A stretch of DNA of 64,000 bases from Flavobacterium degerlachei (GCF_900106645.1 NZ_FNMV01000018.1:1-64000), one strand, 5' to 3'; numbered from the stretch's first letter, positions 1 through 8,696 are shown. Made by a program: numbers and translations. The notes: a model not told the origin generated them from the letters alone.

Positions 1-2091
1 GGTGACAACGGGAACTGTTCTAGCTTGACACGTACAGCTGTAACTTTAACTATTAACGCTGCTCCGGTTGCTCCTACTTCTGGTGGTGATCAAACGGTGT
101 GTACTGATGGAACTAATACACAAACACTTACCGCAACTGCAACTGGTGGAACTATTACTTGGTATGACGCTGCAACTGCTGGAAATGTAGTGCAAACTCC
201 TACTCAAATGGGTGTAGGAACTAGCACCTATTATGCTCAAGCTTCTAATGGAACTTGTTCTAGCTTAACTCGTACTGCTGTAGTATTAACAATAAATACT
301 GCACCTGATGGACCTACTTCTGGTGGTAATCAAACAGTGTGTACTGATGGAACTATTACGCAAACACTTACTGCAACTGCAACTGGTGGAACGATTACTT
401 GGTACGACGCTGCTGTTGATGGTACGGAAGTTACAAGTCCTACTCAAGTTGGTGTGGGAACTAAAACTTATTATGCGGAAGCTTATAATGGAATTTGTTC
501 TAGCTTGACACGTACTGCTGTAACTTTAACTATCAATGCTGCCCCTGACGCACCTACTTCCAGTGGCAATCAAACCGTGTGTACTGATGGAACTACTAGA
601 CAAACACTTACTGCAACTGCAACTGGTGGAACTATTACTTGGTATGACGCTGCTGTTGATGGTGAGGTAGTAACAACTCCTTCTCAAATAGGTGTAGGAA
701 CTAAAACTTATTATGCGCAAGCTTCGAATGAAACTTGTTCTAGCTTGACACGTACAGCCGTGGTATTAACTATTAATCCTGCGCCGGTTGCCCCTACTTC
801 TGGTGGTGATCAAACAGAGTGTCAGTCTACAACTATTCAAACTCTAACTGCAACTGCTATAGGTGGAACTATTACTTGGTATACTGAGGCTACAGGGGGT
901 AATATAGTGGAGAGTCCAACTCTTAGTAGTGTAGGAACTATAACTTATTATGCTCAAGCTGATAACGGTAACTGTTCTAGCTTGACACGTACAGCTGTAA
1001 CTTTAACTATAAATCCTACTTTAGTTTTGACCGCTTCTACTAAAATAGATGCCGCGTGTAATGGAACAAATACGGGTTCTATAACTGCTGGAACCGTTAC
1101 AAATGCTGTCGGCACTGTAACTTATTCTTGGAAAAATAGTGAAAACGCTATTATAGGTACATCAGCAACTGTGAATAACGTGCCTGCTGGAATCTATACT
1201 CTTACTGTAAGTGATCAATGTACTTCAAAATCTAATTCGGTTACTGTTGGACAACCAATTATGGTAACTGTTAGCGGAATCGCAACAAATGTTGCTTGTT
1301 ACGGAGAAGCGAACGGTTCAATTACTATTACCAATAGTATTGGCTCTACAGTCGTAATTACAAATGCTGCTAACGAGATTGTATCTAATTCTAACTTAGT
1401 TGCTGGAACTTATACTCTTACCGCTTCCGCAAGCAATAGTAGCCAGATCGGTACTTGTACTGCTGTTGCACAAGTCGTTATTTCACAACCAGTGAAAATT
1501 GAACCAATAGAAACGGAGTCAATATGTAATACGGACAGAACATTAATTATTGATTTAAATTCATACTTACCAGTAGGTACTCCTTTAACAGGAAATTGGA
1601 TTGATGACGGAAGTAATGCTTTAAACAAAAATATATTAACTCCATATAATTTATCTATACGTCAGTATGATTTTCAATACCAAGTGACAGTGGATGGTTG
1701 TCCTCTAACATATATCATAAAAATGAACATAACAGATTTCGATTGTGGAATTGTATTAGGTTGTGGTGTTGTTGAAGTACACAATGCTTTCTCTCCTAAC
1801 GGTGATGGAATAAATGAAATGTTTGTTATCGACAATATTGAAGATACTGTCTGTTACCCAGAAAATACTGTTGAGATATATAACCGTTGGGGGGTATTAG
1901 TTTTTGAAACTAAAAATTACAATAACGAAACTAATTCATTTAAGGGATATTCACAAGGTAGAACTACTGTAAGCCAATCTTCAGGATTACCAACTGGAAC
2001 TTACTTTTATATTTTGAACTATTTATCTGTTGACGGAACAGGAAATATTCAAACTAATAAGAAAGATGGTTTTTTATACCTTACACGATAA
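1..2091 (+). CDS. Large repeat adhesin with T9SS type B sorting domain, C-terminal part
   Basis: This is the 3' end of a gene whose start lies before the window; the frame is open from base 1. The visible protein consists of about four near-identical 80-residue Ig-like modules, then two further Ig/PKD-like modules (about residues 340-500), and ends in the gliding-motility-associated C-terminal domain: a NAFSPNGDGINE motif, an IYNRWGVLVFE strand and a final GTYFYIL...KKDGFLYL segment. In Bacteroidetes that end is the type B T9SS signal, so the protein is inferred to be exported and held on the cell surface as an adhesin or gliding protein. The next gene is a PorP/SprF protein, the usual partner of type B substrates. 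The ligand cannot be told from the sequence. Confidence 0.9.
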   Translation, partial: GDNGNCSSLTRTAVTLTINAAPVAPTSGGDQTVCTDGTNTQTLTATATGGTITWYDAATAGNVVQTPTQMGVGTSTYYAQASNGTCSSLTRTAVVLTINTAPDGPTSGGNQTVCTDGTITQTLTATATGGTITWYDAAVDGTEVTSPTQVGVGTKTYYAEAYNGICSSLTRTAVTLTINAAPDAPTSSGNQTVCTDGTTRQTLTATATGGTITWYDAAVDGEVVTTPSQIGVGTKTYYAQASNETCSSLTRTAVVLTINPAPVAPTSGGDQTECQSTTIQTLTATAIGGTITWYTEATGGNIVESPTLSSVGTITYYAQADNGNCSSLTRTAVTLTINPTLVLTASTKIDAACNGTNTGSITAGTVTNAVGTVTYSWKNSENAIIGTSATVNNVPAGIYTLTVSDQCTSKSNSVTVGQPIMVTVSGIATNVACYGEANGSITITNSIGSTVVITNAANEIVSNSNLVAGTYTLTASASNSSQIGTCTAVAQVVISQPVKIEPIETESICNTDRTLIIDLNSYLPVGTPLTGNWIDDGSNALNKNILTPYNLSIRQYDFQYQVTVDGCPLTYIIKMNITDFDCGIVLGCGVVEVHNAFSPNGDGINEMFVIDNIEDTVCYPENTVEIYNRWGVLVFETKNYNNETNSFKGYSQGRTTVSQSSGLPTGTYFYILNYLSVDGTGNIQTNKKDGFLYLTR
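61..1014 (+). repeat. Four tandem 240 bp coding repeats (80-residue Ig-like modules)
   Basis: Units start at about 61, 301, 541 and 781 with an exact 240 bp period; the last is slightly shorter. Each begins APxxPTSGGxQTxC and ends CSSLTRTAVxLTIN, with two cysteines per unit. Bases 1-60 match the end of a unit, so the array continues upstream. Identity is high at the DNA level, including synonymous positions, which suggests recent duplication or gene conversion. Confidence 0.93.
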
Positions 2092-2109
2092 ATCTAACTC
2101 AAATCTAAT

Positions 2110-2133
2110 ACCTGAGGCGTAAAATCCTCAGGT
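2110..2133 (+). promoter_or_regulatory. Intercistronic stem-loop between adhesin and porP-like gene
   Basis: An 8 bp perfect inverted repeat (ACCTGAGG at 2110-2117 and CCTCAGGT at 2126-2133) lies 18 bases after the adhesin stop and 17 before the next start. Only a short T stretch follows, so it may act as a weak terminator or as an mRNA stabiliser that lets the smaller partner gene be expressed at a different level. Function is inferred. Confidence 0.5.
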
Positions 2134-2149
2134 TTAAAAACGAAATCAA

Positions 2150-3058
2150 ATGAAGACAAGAATACTATTATTCGCCTTGATGTTTACTGGAATTGTTAGT
2201 TACTCGCAACAGGATGCACAGTTTACACAATACATGTATAACACAATCAACATCAATCCAGCTTATGCCGGTTCTAGAGGAGCTATGAGTATATTCGCCT
2301 TACATCGCACACAGTGGGTTGGACTAGATGGAGCACCAACAACTAGTACGGTGTCTATAAATACACCTTTAAACAATAGTCATTTGGGTTTGGGAGTATC
2401 TCTTATCAATGATAAAATTGGCCCAACAAGAGAAAACACCTTGTCAGCTGACTTATCATATACGATTCCAACATCTGAAAAGCTTAAGCTATCTTTTGGT
2501 CTTAAAGCAACGGCAAATTTATTTGATTTGGATATTTCCAAATTAAACCCTAAAGATAGTGACCCAAGTATACAAAATTATAATAATAAATTCACACCAA
2601 ATATTGGAGCAGGTGTCTATTTACATTCTGACAAAGCCTATGTGGGTTTATCGGTTCCAAATTTCATAGAGACCAATCGTTATGACGACAATGAGGTTAA
2701 GATTTTCAAGGAAAAAATAAATTACTATTTAATTGCAGGTTATGCATTTGATTTGAATAGTGATTTTAAATTTAAACCTGCTTTACTTACCAAAATGGTA
2801 GAAGGAGCGCCTCTTCAAGTTGACATTTCGGGAAACTTTATGTTCAATAATAAATTTGTAATTGGAGCAGCATACCGATGGAGTGCTGCCATGAGTGCAA
2901 TGCTTGGATTTCAAATTTCTGACTCAATGTATATCGGATATGGATATGATCTTGAAACAACAAAATTAGAAAATTATAATTCTGGATCACACGAAATCTT
3001 CTTTCGATATGAATTATTCAAAAACAATAAAAAAATTACAACTCCCCGATTCTTCTAA
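2150..3058 (+). CDS. PorP/SprF family type IX secretion system membrane protein
   Basis: A 302-residue protein with a signal peptide (cleavage near SYS-Q, about residue 19), then the family's opening QDAQFTQYMYNTININPAYAG, followed by alternating amphipathic strands typical of an outer-membrane beta-barrel. Family members are needed for secretion or surface attachment of particular type B CTD proteins and are usually encoded beside their substrate. Here it directly follows such a substrate and is followed after 11 bases by an OmpA protein, so the three are probably one transcription unit. Gene symbols porP and sprF belong to specific loci, so none is assigned. Confidence 0.93.
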   Translation: MKTRILLFALMFTGIVSYSQQDAQFTQYMYNTININPAYAGSRGAMSIFALHRTQWVGLDGAPTTSTVSINTPLNNSHLGLGVSLINDKIGPTRENTLSADLSYTIPTSEKLKLSFGLKATANLFDLDISKLNPKDSDPSIQNYNNKFTPNIGAGVYLHSDKAYVGLSVPNFIETNRYDDNEVKIFKEKINYYLIAGYAFDLNSDFKFKPALLTKMVEGAPLQVDISGNFMFNNKFVIGAAYRWSAAMSAMLGFQISDSMYIGYGYDLETTKLENYNSGSHEIFFRYELFKNNKKITTPRFF

Positions 3059-3069
3059 AAGTAATTATC

Positions 3070-5007
3070 ATGAAAAATTATATCACCCTTTACCTAACGA
3101 TAGTAAGTGTTTTTTCATTTAACTGTTATTCGCAAAAAGCCCAACTTGCTTCGGCTGATAAAAAATACGAGAATTATTCCTATATAAATGCCATTAAAAC
3201 CTATGAAAGAGTAGCTGAAAAAGGATACAAATCGGCAGATATGTTTCAAAAATTGGGAAACGCATATTATTTCAATGCAGACCTTGAGCAGTCGGCTAAG
3301 TGGTATGGCGAATTATTTGCTATGACTTCGGATGTAGAACCAGTATATTTCTACCGTTATGCCCAATCTTTGAGAGCTATTGGTGAGAATGACAAAGCAA
3401 ATGAAATGCTGAAAAAATTCACCAAACTTTCCGATGATGATTCCAGAGGAGACCTTTTTATTAAGAATGTAAATTATTTAGATGCCATAAAAAATAATTC
3501 TGGAAGATATACTGTTGAAAATGCTGGTATAAATTCTCAGTATTCAGATTATGGAGCGGCAATAACTTTAAATAAAATCGTGTTTGCTTCGGCCAGAGAT
3601 ACTGGTAGTCTAGGACAAAGAAAACATACTTGGACTAATCAACATTTCACAGATTTATATGTTGCTGATTTAGACGGAGAAATGAATCCTGGTACTGTTG
3701 ATAAATTCGATAGAACAGTAAAATCTAAATTTCATGAGGCCACTCCTACTTTCACTAAAGACGGTAAAACCATGTATTTCACCCGAAATAATTATTTCGA
3801 GGCAGAAAAAGGAAAAAATGAAAAAAACATTACTTTAATAAAAATATATAAAGCAACTTTAGAAAACGACCAATGGGTTAACATAATGGAACTTCCTTTT
3901 GATAGTGACAATTATAGCACAGCTCATCCGGCCTTAAGTTCAGATGACAAAACCTTGTATTTTGCTTCAGATATGCCTGGAACTTTGGGTCAATCAGATT
4001 TGTTTAAAGTAGAAATAAATGAAGATGGTACTTATGGAACTCCAATCAATTTAGGAGAAACAATCAATACCGAAGGAAGAGAGACTTTTCCGTTTATAAA
4101 TGATGAAAATGAAGTTTACTTTGCTTCTGATGGACATCCTGGTTTAGGAGGTTTAGACATTTTTGTTTCAAAAATAAATGAAGATGGCACTTTTAATAAA
4201 GTTCAAAATGTGGGAAGCGACGTAAATTCCCCTAAAGATGATTTCGCATATTGGATAGACACAAAATCAAGAAAAGGTTTCTTTTCTTCTAATAGAGACG
4301 GTGGTCAAGGATATGATGACATCTACAAATTTTTAGAACTTAAAAAGCTAACTTGTGAACAGCTGCTGTTTGGTAAAGTAACGGATCAAAGTACAAATGA
4401 AGTACTTCCAGGAGCTAAAATTAGTTTGTTTGACAGTCGTTTCAATGCGATGGGAGAAGTTCTGGCAGATTCAAAAGGTGATTACTCATTCGCTGTAGAG
4501 TGTGGAAAAACCTATAATGTCAGAGCAGAAAAAACAGATTATACAAAAAAAGAAGAAAAAATCACCATTGATAAAGAAAATGGAAAAACTAACTTGAATA
4601 TAGCCTTGGAAAAAGAACAATGTAAAGTGGCTGTAGGCGATGATTTAGGAAAATGCTTCGGTATTAAAATGATTTACTTTGACTTAGACAAGTCTAATAT
4701 CAGAAAAGAAGCTGCTTTAGATTTAGAAAAAATATTAGATGTACTTAGTCAAAACCCAACTATGAAACTTGATATCCGCTCTCACACCGATAGCCGTGCA
4801 TCACATAAATACAATGAAGACCTATCTGATAGAAGAGCAAAATCTACCATCAATTGGTTAATCAAAAATGGGGTAAGTCCAGATAGATTAATAGGAAAAG
4901 GATATGGTGAGACAGAATTAGTAAACAAATGTTCAGATGGTGTGGATTGTACCGAAGATGAACATCAAATGAACAGACGTAGTGAATTTATTATTACAGC
5001 CTTATAG
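3070..5007 (+). CDS. OmpA family protein with TPR, PD40 repeats and carboxypeptidase-regulatory-like domain
   Basis: A 645-residue exported protein. It has an N-terminal signal, TPR-like helices (about 25-130), WD40-like PD40 beta-propeller repeats (about 150-430; for example LYFASD and VYFASDGHPGLGG), a small CarboxypepD-regulatory-like beta-sandwich (about 435-510), and a C-terminal OmpA peptidoglycan-binding domain (about 530-640) with IYFDLDKSNI, SHTDSRAS and LSDRRAKS. This domain order resembles T9SS PorE and the OmpA proteins paired with PorP/SprF; it probably links the outer-membrane partner to the cell wall. It closes the three-gene unit before a strong terminator. A relic of a paralogue of its residues 81-120 lies at 6371-6511. 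Confidence 0.92.
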   Translation: MKNYITLYLTIVSVFSFNCYSQKAQLASADKKYENYSYINAIKTYERVAEKGYKSADMFQKLGNAYYFNADLEQSAKWYGELFAMTSDVEPVYFYRYAQSLRAIGENDKANEMLKKFTKLSDDDSRGDLFIKNVNYLDAIKNNSGRYTVENAGINSQYSDYGAAITLNKIVFASARDTGSLGQRKHTWTNQHFTDLYVADLDGEMNPGTVDKFDRTVKSKFHEATPTFTKDGKTMYFTRNNYFEAEKGKNEKNITLIKIYKATLENDQWVNIMELPFDSDNYSTAHPALSSDDKTLYFASDMPGTLGQSDLFKVEINEDGTYGTPINLGETINTEGRETFPFINDENEVYFASDGHPGLGGLDIFVSKINEDGTFNKVQNVGSDVNSPKDDFAYWIDTKSRKGFFSSNRDGGQGYDDIYKFLELKKLTCEQLLFGKVTDQSTNEVLPGAKISLFDSRFNAMGEVLADSKGDYSFAVECGKTYNVRAEKTDYTKKEEKITIDKENGKTNLNIALEKEQCKVAVGDDLGKCFGIKMIYFDLDKSNIRKEAALDLEKILDVLSQNPTMKLDIRSHTDSRASHKYNEDLSDRRAKSTINWLIKNGVSPDRLIGKGYGETELVNKCSDGVDCTEDEHQMNRRSEFIITAL

Positions 5008-5060
5008 TTATTTAAACATTAGAACTACTCTATTTTGTAATTCTAAAAATTATTCAAAAA

Positions 5061-5093
5061 CCTCGAAAGTAAATCTTTCGAGGTTTTTTTTTT
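5061..5093 (+). terminator. Rho-independent terminator after the OmpA gene
   Basis: A perfect 9 bp stem (CCTCGAAAG at 5061-5069, CTTTCGAGG at 5075-5083) with a 5-base loop is followed by ten T residues. It ends the adhesin/PorP/OmpA unit. Confidence 0.93.
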
Positions 5094-5141
5094 GTTATAT
5101 CCCCAAAGAAGTGGATATTCAAATAAAACCTGCAGTATAAG

Positions 5142-6020
5142 TTAAGCTACATTTTTGTAATTAATCTGATTATCAAATTCTTCAATAGTTGCATAATTCA
5201 AAGCAGAATGTCTCCTTTTTCTGTTGTACCAAATTTCAATATATTCAAAGATTTCCAGTTTCATTTGTTCTTTAGAAATCAGTTTGCTCCCATAAATCAA
5301 TTCCGTTTTCAAAGATTTGAAGAAACTTTCCACTACAGCGTTATCCCAGCAATTTCCTTTACGACTCATACTGCGGGTTATTTTTTTATAGGAATCAAGA
5401 ACATTTACAAACTTTTTACTGGCATGTTGGACACCTCTGTCAGAATGAAAAATCAAACCTTCATCAATATCGCGGTTTTTAACCGCCATTATCCAAGCTC
5501 CAAGCGTAGTTTCTTCTGTACTCATTCCGTTACTCAAACTCCAACCAATAATTTTTCTGTCCTATAAATCCATGATAGTGGTCAGGTATACAAACCCCTC
5601 TTTAGTTTGGATATATGTAATATCCGAAACCCAAACTTTTGAAGGCGTTTTTACAATAAACTCTCTGTTTAATACATTTTCGGCAACTAAATAATTATGA
5701 TTTGAGTTGGTTGTAACTTTGAACTTCTTGCTTAATTTGCTTCGTAAGCCAAGTTCCTTCATATATTTTGCAACTGTGATTCGTGAAACTTTATAGCCTA
5801 AATACTGTAATTCCAATGTTATTCTAGGACTTCCATATCTTTGTTGGGCTGCAAAATAACTCAATGTTATCTGTTCTTTAATGGTGATTTTTAGTTGTTG
5901 TCTTGCTGTGATTGCTTGTTTTTTCCATCGGTAATAACTTCCGCTACTCACTTGTAGAACTTTGCACATTTTTTCAATCGGGAATAGTTGTTCATTGCTT
6001 TTTATGAAACTATAAATCAT
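5142..6020 (-). pseudogene. IS3 transposase OrfB (DDE integrase), interrupted by an amber codon
   Basis: Reading from 6020 toward 5142, this encodes an HTH_21/rve integrase of about 292 codons. The three catalytic residues are present: WVSDITYI, FHSDRGVQ and the glutamate in VVESFFKSLK. A TAG at 5564-5562 breaks the frame between the first and second catalytic aspartates, at the position after MDL and before DRKIIGW, where a family member would normally have an aromatic residue. The frame continues intact on both sides, so it is a point nonsense mutation. OrfB is in the -1 frame relative to OrfA and starts at an ATGA overlap. Confidence 0.9.
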
Positions 6021-6316
6021 CGACCACTCTTGGAAAAAATGCCGATTGCTTTTTTTAATATATCACGTTCTAACTCGGCGTCTTTGAGTCTTTTCTCCAG
6101 TTCGTAGATTTTTTCTTGCTCGGGAGTTAGTTTTAAATTTCCTTTCCCAGGAAAACTTCCTTCTCCAAATTCCTCGAACTCTTTACGCCATTTATACAAC
6201 TGTGGTGCTGTGACTCCCAACTCTCTGGCGAGTTCTGATACATTTGTTCTATCTTAACTCAATTGAACGGCTTTTTCTTTAAAAGCTTTGTCATAAATTT
6301 TGCGGACTTCTTTCAT
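6017..6316 (-). pseudogene. IS3 OrfA (helix-turn-helix), interrupted by an ochre codon
   Basis: From an ATG at 6316 the frame reads MKEVRKIYDKAFKEKAVQLS, then a TAA, then DRTNVSELARELGVTAPQLY and a leucine-zipper-like segment to a TGA overlapping OrfB. The stop sits where homologues commonly have tyrosine. A run of seven A on the coding strand (6056-6050) inside the ILKKAIG codons is a plausible -1 slippery site: slipping there joins to an SNRHFFQEWSMIYSF reading in the OrfB frame. So the fusion signal remains although the ORF is broken. Confidence 0.85.
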
Positions 6317-6370
6317 ACCCTAAAATTAAGATTATTTCTTAACTTTCTGTGATGGCTAAGTTAGCATGTC

Positions 6371-6511
6371 CAAGAATTATTTGCAATGACTTCTGATTTA
6401 GAGGCTGAATATTATTATCGTTACTCAGCATCTTTAATGGCGATTGGCGAAAATGACAAAGCCAACGAAATGTTGGCTAGGTTCAATCAATTCTCTAGAA
6501 ATAATAAATAG
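6371..6511 (+). pseudogene. Relic of a second OmpA/TPR gene
   Basis: In frame from 6371 this stretch reads QELFAMTSDLEAEYYYRY, continues SASLMAIGENDKANEML and ends at a TAG. It closely matches residues 81-120 of the intact OmpA/PD40 protein at 3070-5007 (ELFAMTSDVEPVYFYRY, then AIGENDKANEML), with differences spread through it. It has no start and none of the downstream domains, and begins exactly where the IS3 element ends. It is best read as what is left of a paralogue after IS insertion and deletion. Confidence 0.85.
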
Positions 6512-6530
6512 CTTTTTTTGAATTTATTAT

Positions 6531-6566
6531 AAAAAAAGAGGCTGCAATTTGGGGAAAACAACCTCT
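6531..6566 (-). terminator. Terminator of the CAP-domain lipoprotein gene
   Basis: On the minus strand an 8 bp stem (AGAGGTTG with CAGCCTCT, one G-U pair; 6566-6559 and 6544-6537) is followed by a run of seven T (6537-6531). It lies just beyond the stop at 6585. Confidence 0.8.
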
Positions 6567-6584
6567 AATTTTAAAAAAAATAAA

Positions 6585-7091
6585 TTATATTTTTGCAAAG
6601 ATATTAGTGTAATATTTTTTACCTGTTGTAGGATTCTCTCTTATCGCAATTCCAAAATGAGTAAAATTACCTTCTATATTTTGTTTGTGTCCTGGGCTAT
6701 TTAACCAAGCATTTAGAGCTCCTTGTGGCGTACTGTAGTTATAGGCTATGTTCTCTCCTACTGTTTTAGCACCCAAAACTTTTATTATATTTTCAGAACG
6801 AGCTACAAAATCGTCATGGTTAACTACATTATTAGTTATCATATAGTTGTCATGTTCTTCTGACTTGTATGAAATATGGTTTATCTTTTCTAAAGTATTT
6901 AATCCAACACTTACTCTGTAATCATTTATCAATTTCATTGCTTCCAATTCATTTGCACTATAAGTGTAGCTTACTACAGCTTGTGATTTAGCTTCTACTG
7001 GTGAAGATGCTTCAGAAGAATCAGAAGAGCAAGAATTCATTGAAAATATAACTGCTAATAATAGTACGCTGCGAAGTAAAGATATTTTCAT
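6585..7091 (-). CDS. CAP-domain (SCP/PR-1-like) lipoprotein
   Basis: A 168-residue protein with a lipoprotein signal (hydrophobic stretch ending FSMNSC, lipidated Cys about 21), a Ser/Glu-rich spacer, and a CAP domain from about residue 48 onward. Visible CAP features are LINDYRVSVGLNTL, SEEHDNYM, GENIAYN and AWLNSPGHKQNI. Bacterial CAP proteins are secreted or surface proteins of varied, mostly unclear, function. The gene stands alone with its own promoter (7200-7169) and terminator. It is shorter than many CAP proteins but the domain looks complete. Confidence 0.9.
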   Translation of the reverse strand: MKISLLRSVLLLAVIFSMNSCSSDSSEASSPVEAKSQAVVSYTYSANELEAMKLINDYRVSVGLNTLEKINHISYKSEEHDNYMITNNVVNHDDFVARSENIIKVLGAKTVGENIAYNYSTPQGALNAWLNSPGHKQNIEGNFTHFGIAIRENPTTGKKYYTNIFAKI

Positions 7092-7168
7092 AATTATGTA
7101 GTTTAAGTTTAAAGTAGATTGTGGGGCAAACTCCTTTAGGATAATATTGTTTGTGTTTTAATTCTTTT

Positions 7169-7200
7169 CAAACATACCCAATATTTCGTTAAACTACCAA
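7169..7200 (-). promoter_or_regulatory. Bacteroidetes-type promoter for the CAP-domain gene
   Basis: On the minus strand TTG (7200-7198), a 21-base spacer and TATGTTTG (7176-7169) match the TTG-N17-23-TAnnTTTG pattern. It predicts an mRNA with a leader of roughly 70 bases before the ATG at 7091. Confidence 0.7.
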
Positions 7201-7204
7201 ATAA

Positions 7205-7255
7205 AATCGACGAACTACATCTTTTGTTTTTAATATTAATATTTTTCTTACATTA
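7205..7255. repeat. 51 bp imperfect direct repeat, copy 1
   Basis: Shares AATCGACGAACTACAT exactly, and then most positions up to TTTTTCTTAC.TTA, with the copy at 8004-8054 in the same orientation. It starts just upstream of the promoter of the CAP-domain gene. The two copies bracket about 750 bp without genes. Confidence 0.8.
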
Positions 7256-8003
7256 GAATAATAATGTCAAGATTTTTTTTAAGTTTTTATTTCACTTATA
7301 TATACCATTCGCTCACACAGTATCTTGGATTTACATTTCCAAGATATCTAGCCTAACTAATTGAGAACCCTTTTTTTATTTATCATAGAATCTATATTTC
7401 GTAAAAAAAAAGCTGCATCTTTAAGTTACAGCCTATATTAAACCGAAAAAATTACATGATTGCTAGTACATTTATTTAATAGCTTTTTCTAATAGCAAAA
7501 TTAAACTCCTTCAGAAACCTACAGTTCCTAATGATCTTATCTTACTATCTAATTATGGGATTAATGTGCACACTACTTAATAATAAATTTAAAATTTACC
7601 ACTCTATCTTTATGATTTACAAATTATTACAAACATTACCTGCCTTGAAAACAAAAAAATAGTAAAAAGCTAAACCACATATAGTTGGTATTTTCATGTA
7701 GTATGTATAAAATATGATTTAAAATAATAATAATAATACATTTAAACCAGCGATTTCTGTATGCTAATATGCCAATTTCATCGACTATCTCTTTCAGCCT
7801 AAAAATAAATTACTTACAACTTATAATTTTACTTCTCTTGTAAATATATAGCAAGCTTGAAAGTAATAAAAACATATTATCACTACTACTTCACGACCTT
7901 AACGTGATCGTAGCAGACTAGTAGCCAAAGTTCCTTAGGGTTATATGGTAAGTGTTCAGCTTCAATTCTAATTTAGCTGTATTTCCGCTAAACCTCTTAC
8001 GAT
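7256..8003. other. Gene-free region between the direct repeats
   Basis: No reading frame with coding character is seen on either strand across about 750 bp. A perfect 9 bp inverted repeat (TATCTTGGA at 7321-7329 and TCCAAGATA at 7338-7346) is present but has no T tract. The composition is very AT-rich. Because it is enclosed by a direct repeat it may be a decayed insertion or the scar of a lost gene. Confidence 0.6.
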
Positions 8004-8054
8004 AATCGACGAACTACATGTTTTGATCGTAACATTAGTACTTTTCTTACTTTA
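8004..8054. repeat. 51 bp imperfect direct repeat, copy 2
   Basis: Second copy of the 7205-7255 repeat, same orientation; its end covers the pdxH stop codon (8054-8052). The identical core AATCGACGAACTACAT is at 8004-8019. Confidence 0.8.
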
Positions 8055-8696
8055 AGGTGACAAACGCTCTATTTTCCAAGAAAAGTCTTCTTGACTTGTA
8101 TACCTAATCCTATCGTGTAAACGATTAGGTCTTCCTTGCCAAAATTCAACTTCCATTGGAACTACTAAATAACCACCCCAATGCTTTGGTCTAGGAATAA
8201 CCATACTATCGAAATCTTTTTCCAATTGTTTTAAACTTTCTTCTAAGTATGTACGCGAAGGAACAACTTCACTTTGGTTGGATACTATAGCTCCTAATTT
8301 ACTTCCTTCGGGCCTTGAGTCAAAATAATTATCTGAATTGATTTCAGTTGTCTTTTTAGCAATTCCTTTTATAATAACCTGTCGTTCCATTGAATGCCAA
8401 AAAAAAGAAAGACATATTTTTGGGTTTGCGTCAATCGCCTTGCCTTTTTCTGAATTATAATTGGTATAAAAAATAAATCCTTCCTCCGTAAATTTTTTTA
8501 ACAAAACAACTCTAGACTTTGGGAATCCATCTAAACCAATTGTAGCCACTGTCATTGCATTAACTTCTTCGCTTCCACCAAATTCTTCTGTTTCATGGAA
8601 CCATCTATTAAATAAGTTGATAGGGTCATCAGGAATGTTAGATTCTAACAACTCACTTTTTTCATAGGATTTTCTATAGTTACTCAGATCATTCAT
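8052..8696 (-). CDS. pdxH: Pyridoxamine/pyridoxine 5'-phosphate oxidase
   Basis: A 214-residue, full-length member of the FMN-dependent PNPOx family, which oxidises pyridoxine or pyridoxamine 5'-phosphate to pyridoxal 5'-phosphate in the cytoplasm. Visible family features are SRVVLLK (FMN/phosphate contact), FYTNYNSEKG, FFWHSMERQV and the C-terminal EFWQGRPNRLHDRIRY block that carries substrate-binding arginines. It starts at ATG 8696, 36 bases after rnz ends on the same strand, so the two may be cotranscribed. Its stop lies in the 8004-8054 direct repeat. Confidence 0.96.
   Translation of the reverse strand: MNDLSNYRKSYEKSELLESNIPDDPINLFNRWFHETEEFGGSEEVNAMTVATIGLDGFPKSRVVLLKKFTEEGFIFYTNYNSEKGKAIDANPKICLSFFWHSMERQVIIKGIAKKTTEINSDNYFDSRPEGSKLGAIVSNQSEVVPSRTYLEESLKQLEKDFDSMVIPRPKHWGGYLVVPMEVEFWQGRPNRLHDRIRYTSQEDFSWKIERLSP

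Larger units (their letters stand above)
5112..6372 (-). mobile_element. Decayed IS3-family insertion sequence, about 1261 bp
   Basis: The element encodes OrfA and OrfB of an IS3-type transposase on the minus strand. Imperfect terminal inverted repeats, about 35 bp with 22 matches, begin TGGA at 5112 and read inward as TGGACATGC from 6372; the inner ends share AAGTTAAG. No clean target duplication is visible, although AAG occurs at 5109-5111 and 6372-6374, so boundaries may be off by one or two bases. Both reading frames carry an in-frame stop, so this copy is probably unable to move itself. Its right end abuts a relic of an OmpA/TPR paralogue. Confidence 0.87.

Noticed and set aside
61..1014. 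CRISPR-like regular repeats
   Set aside because: The period is 240 bp, entirely coding, with no short repeat-spacer alternation; it is a protein repeat.
5208..5567. 119-codon plus-strand frame
   Set aside because: It is the reverse shadow of the transposase gene.
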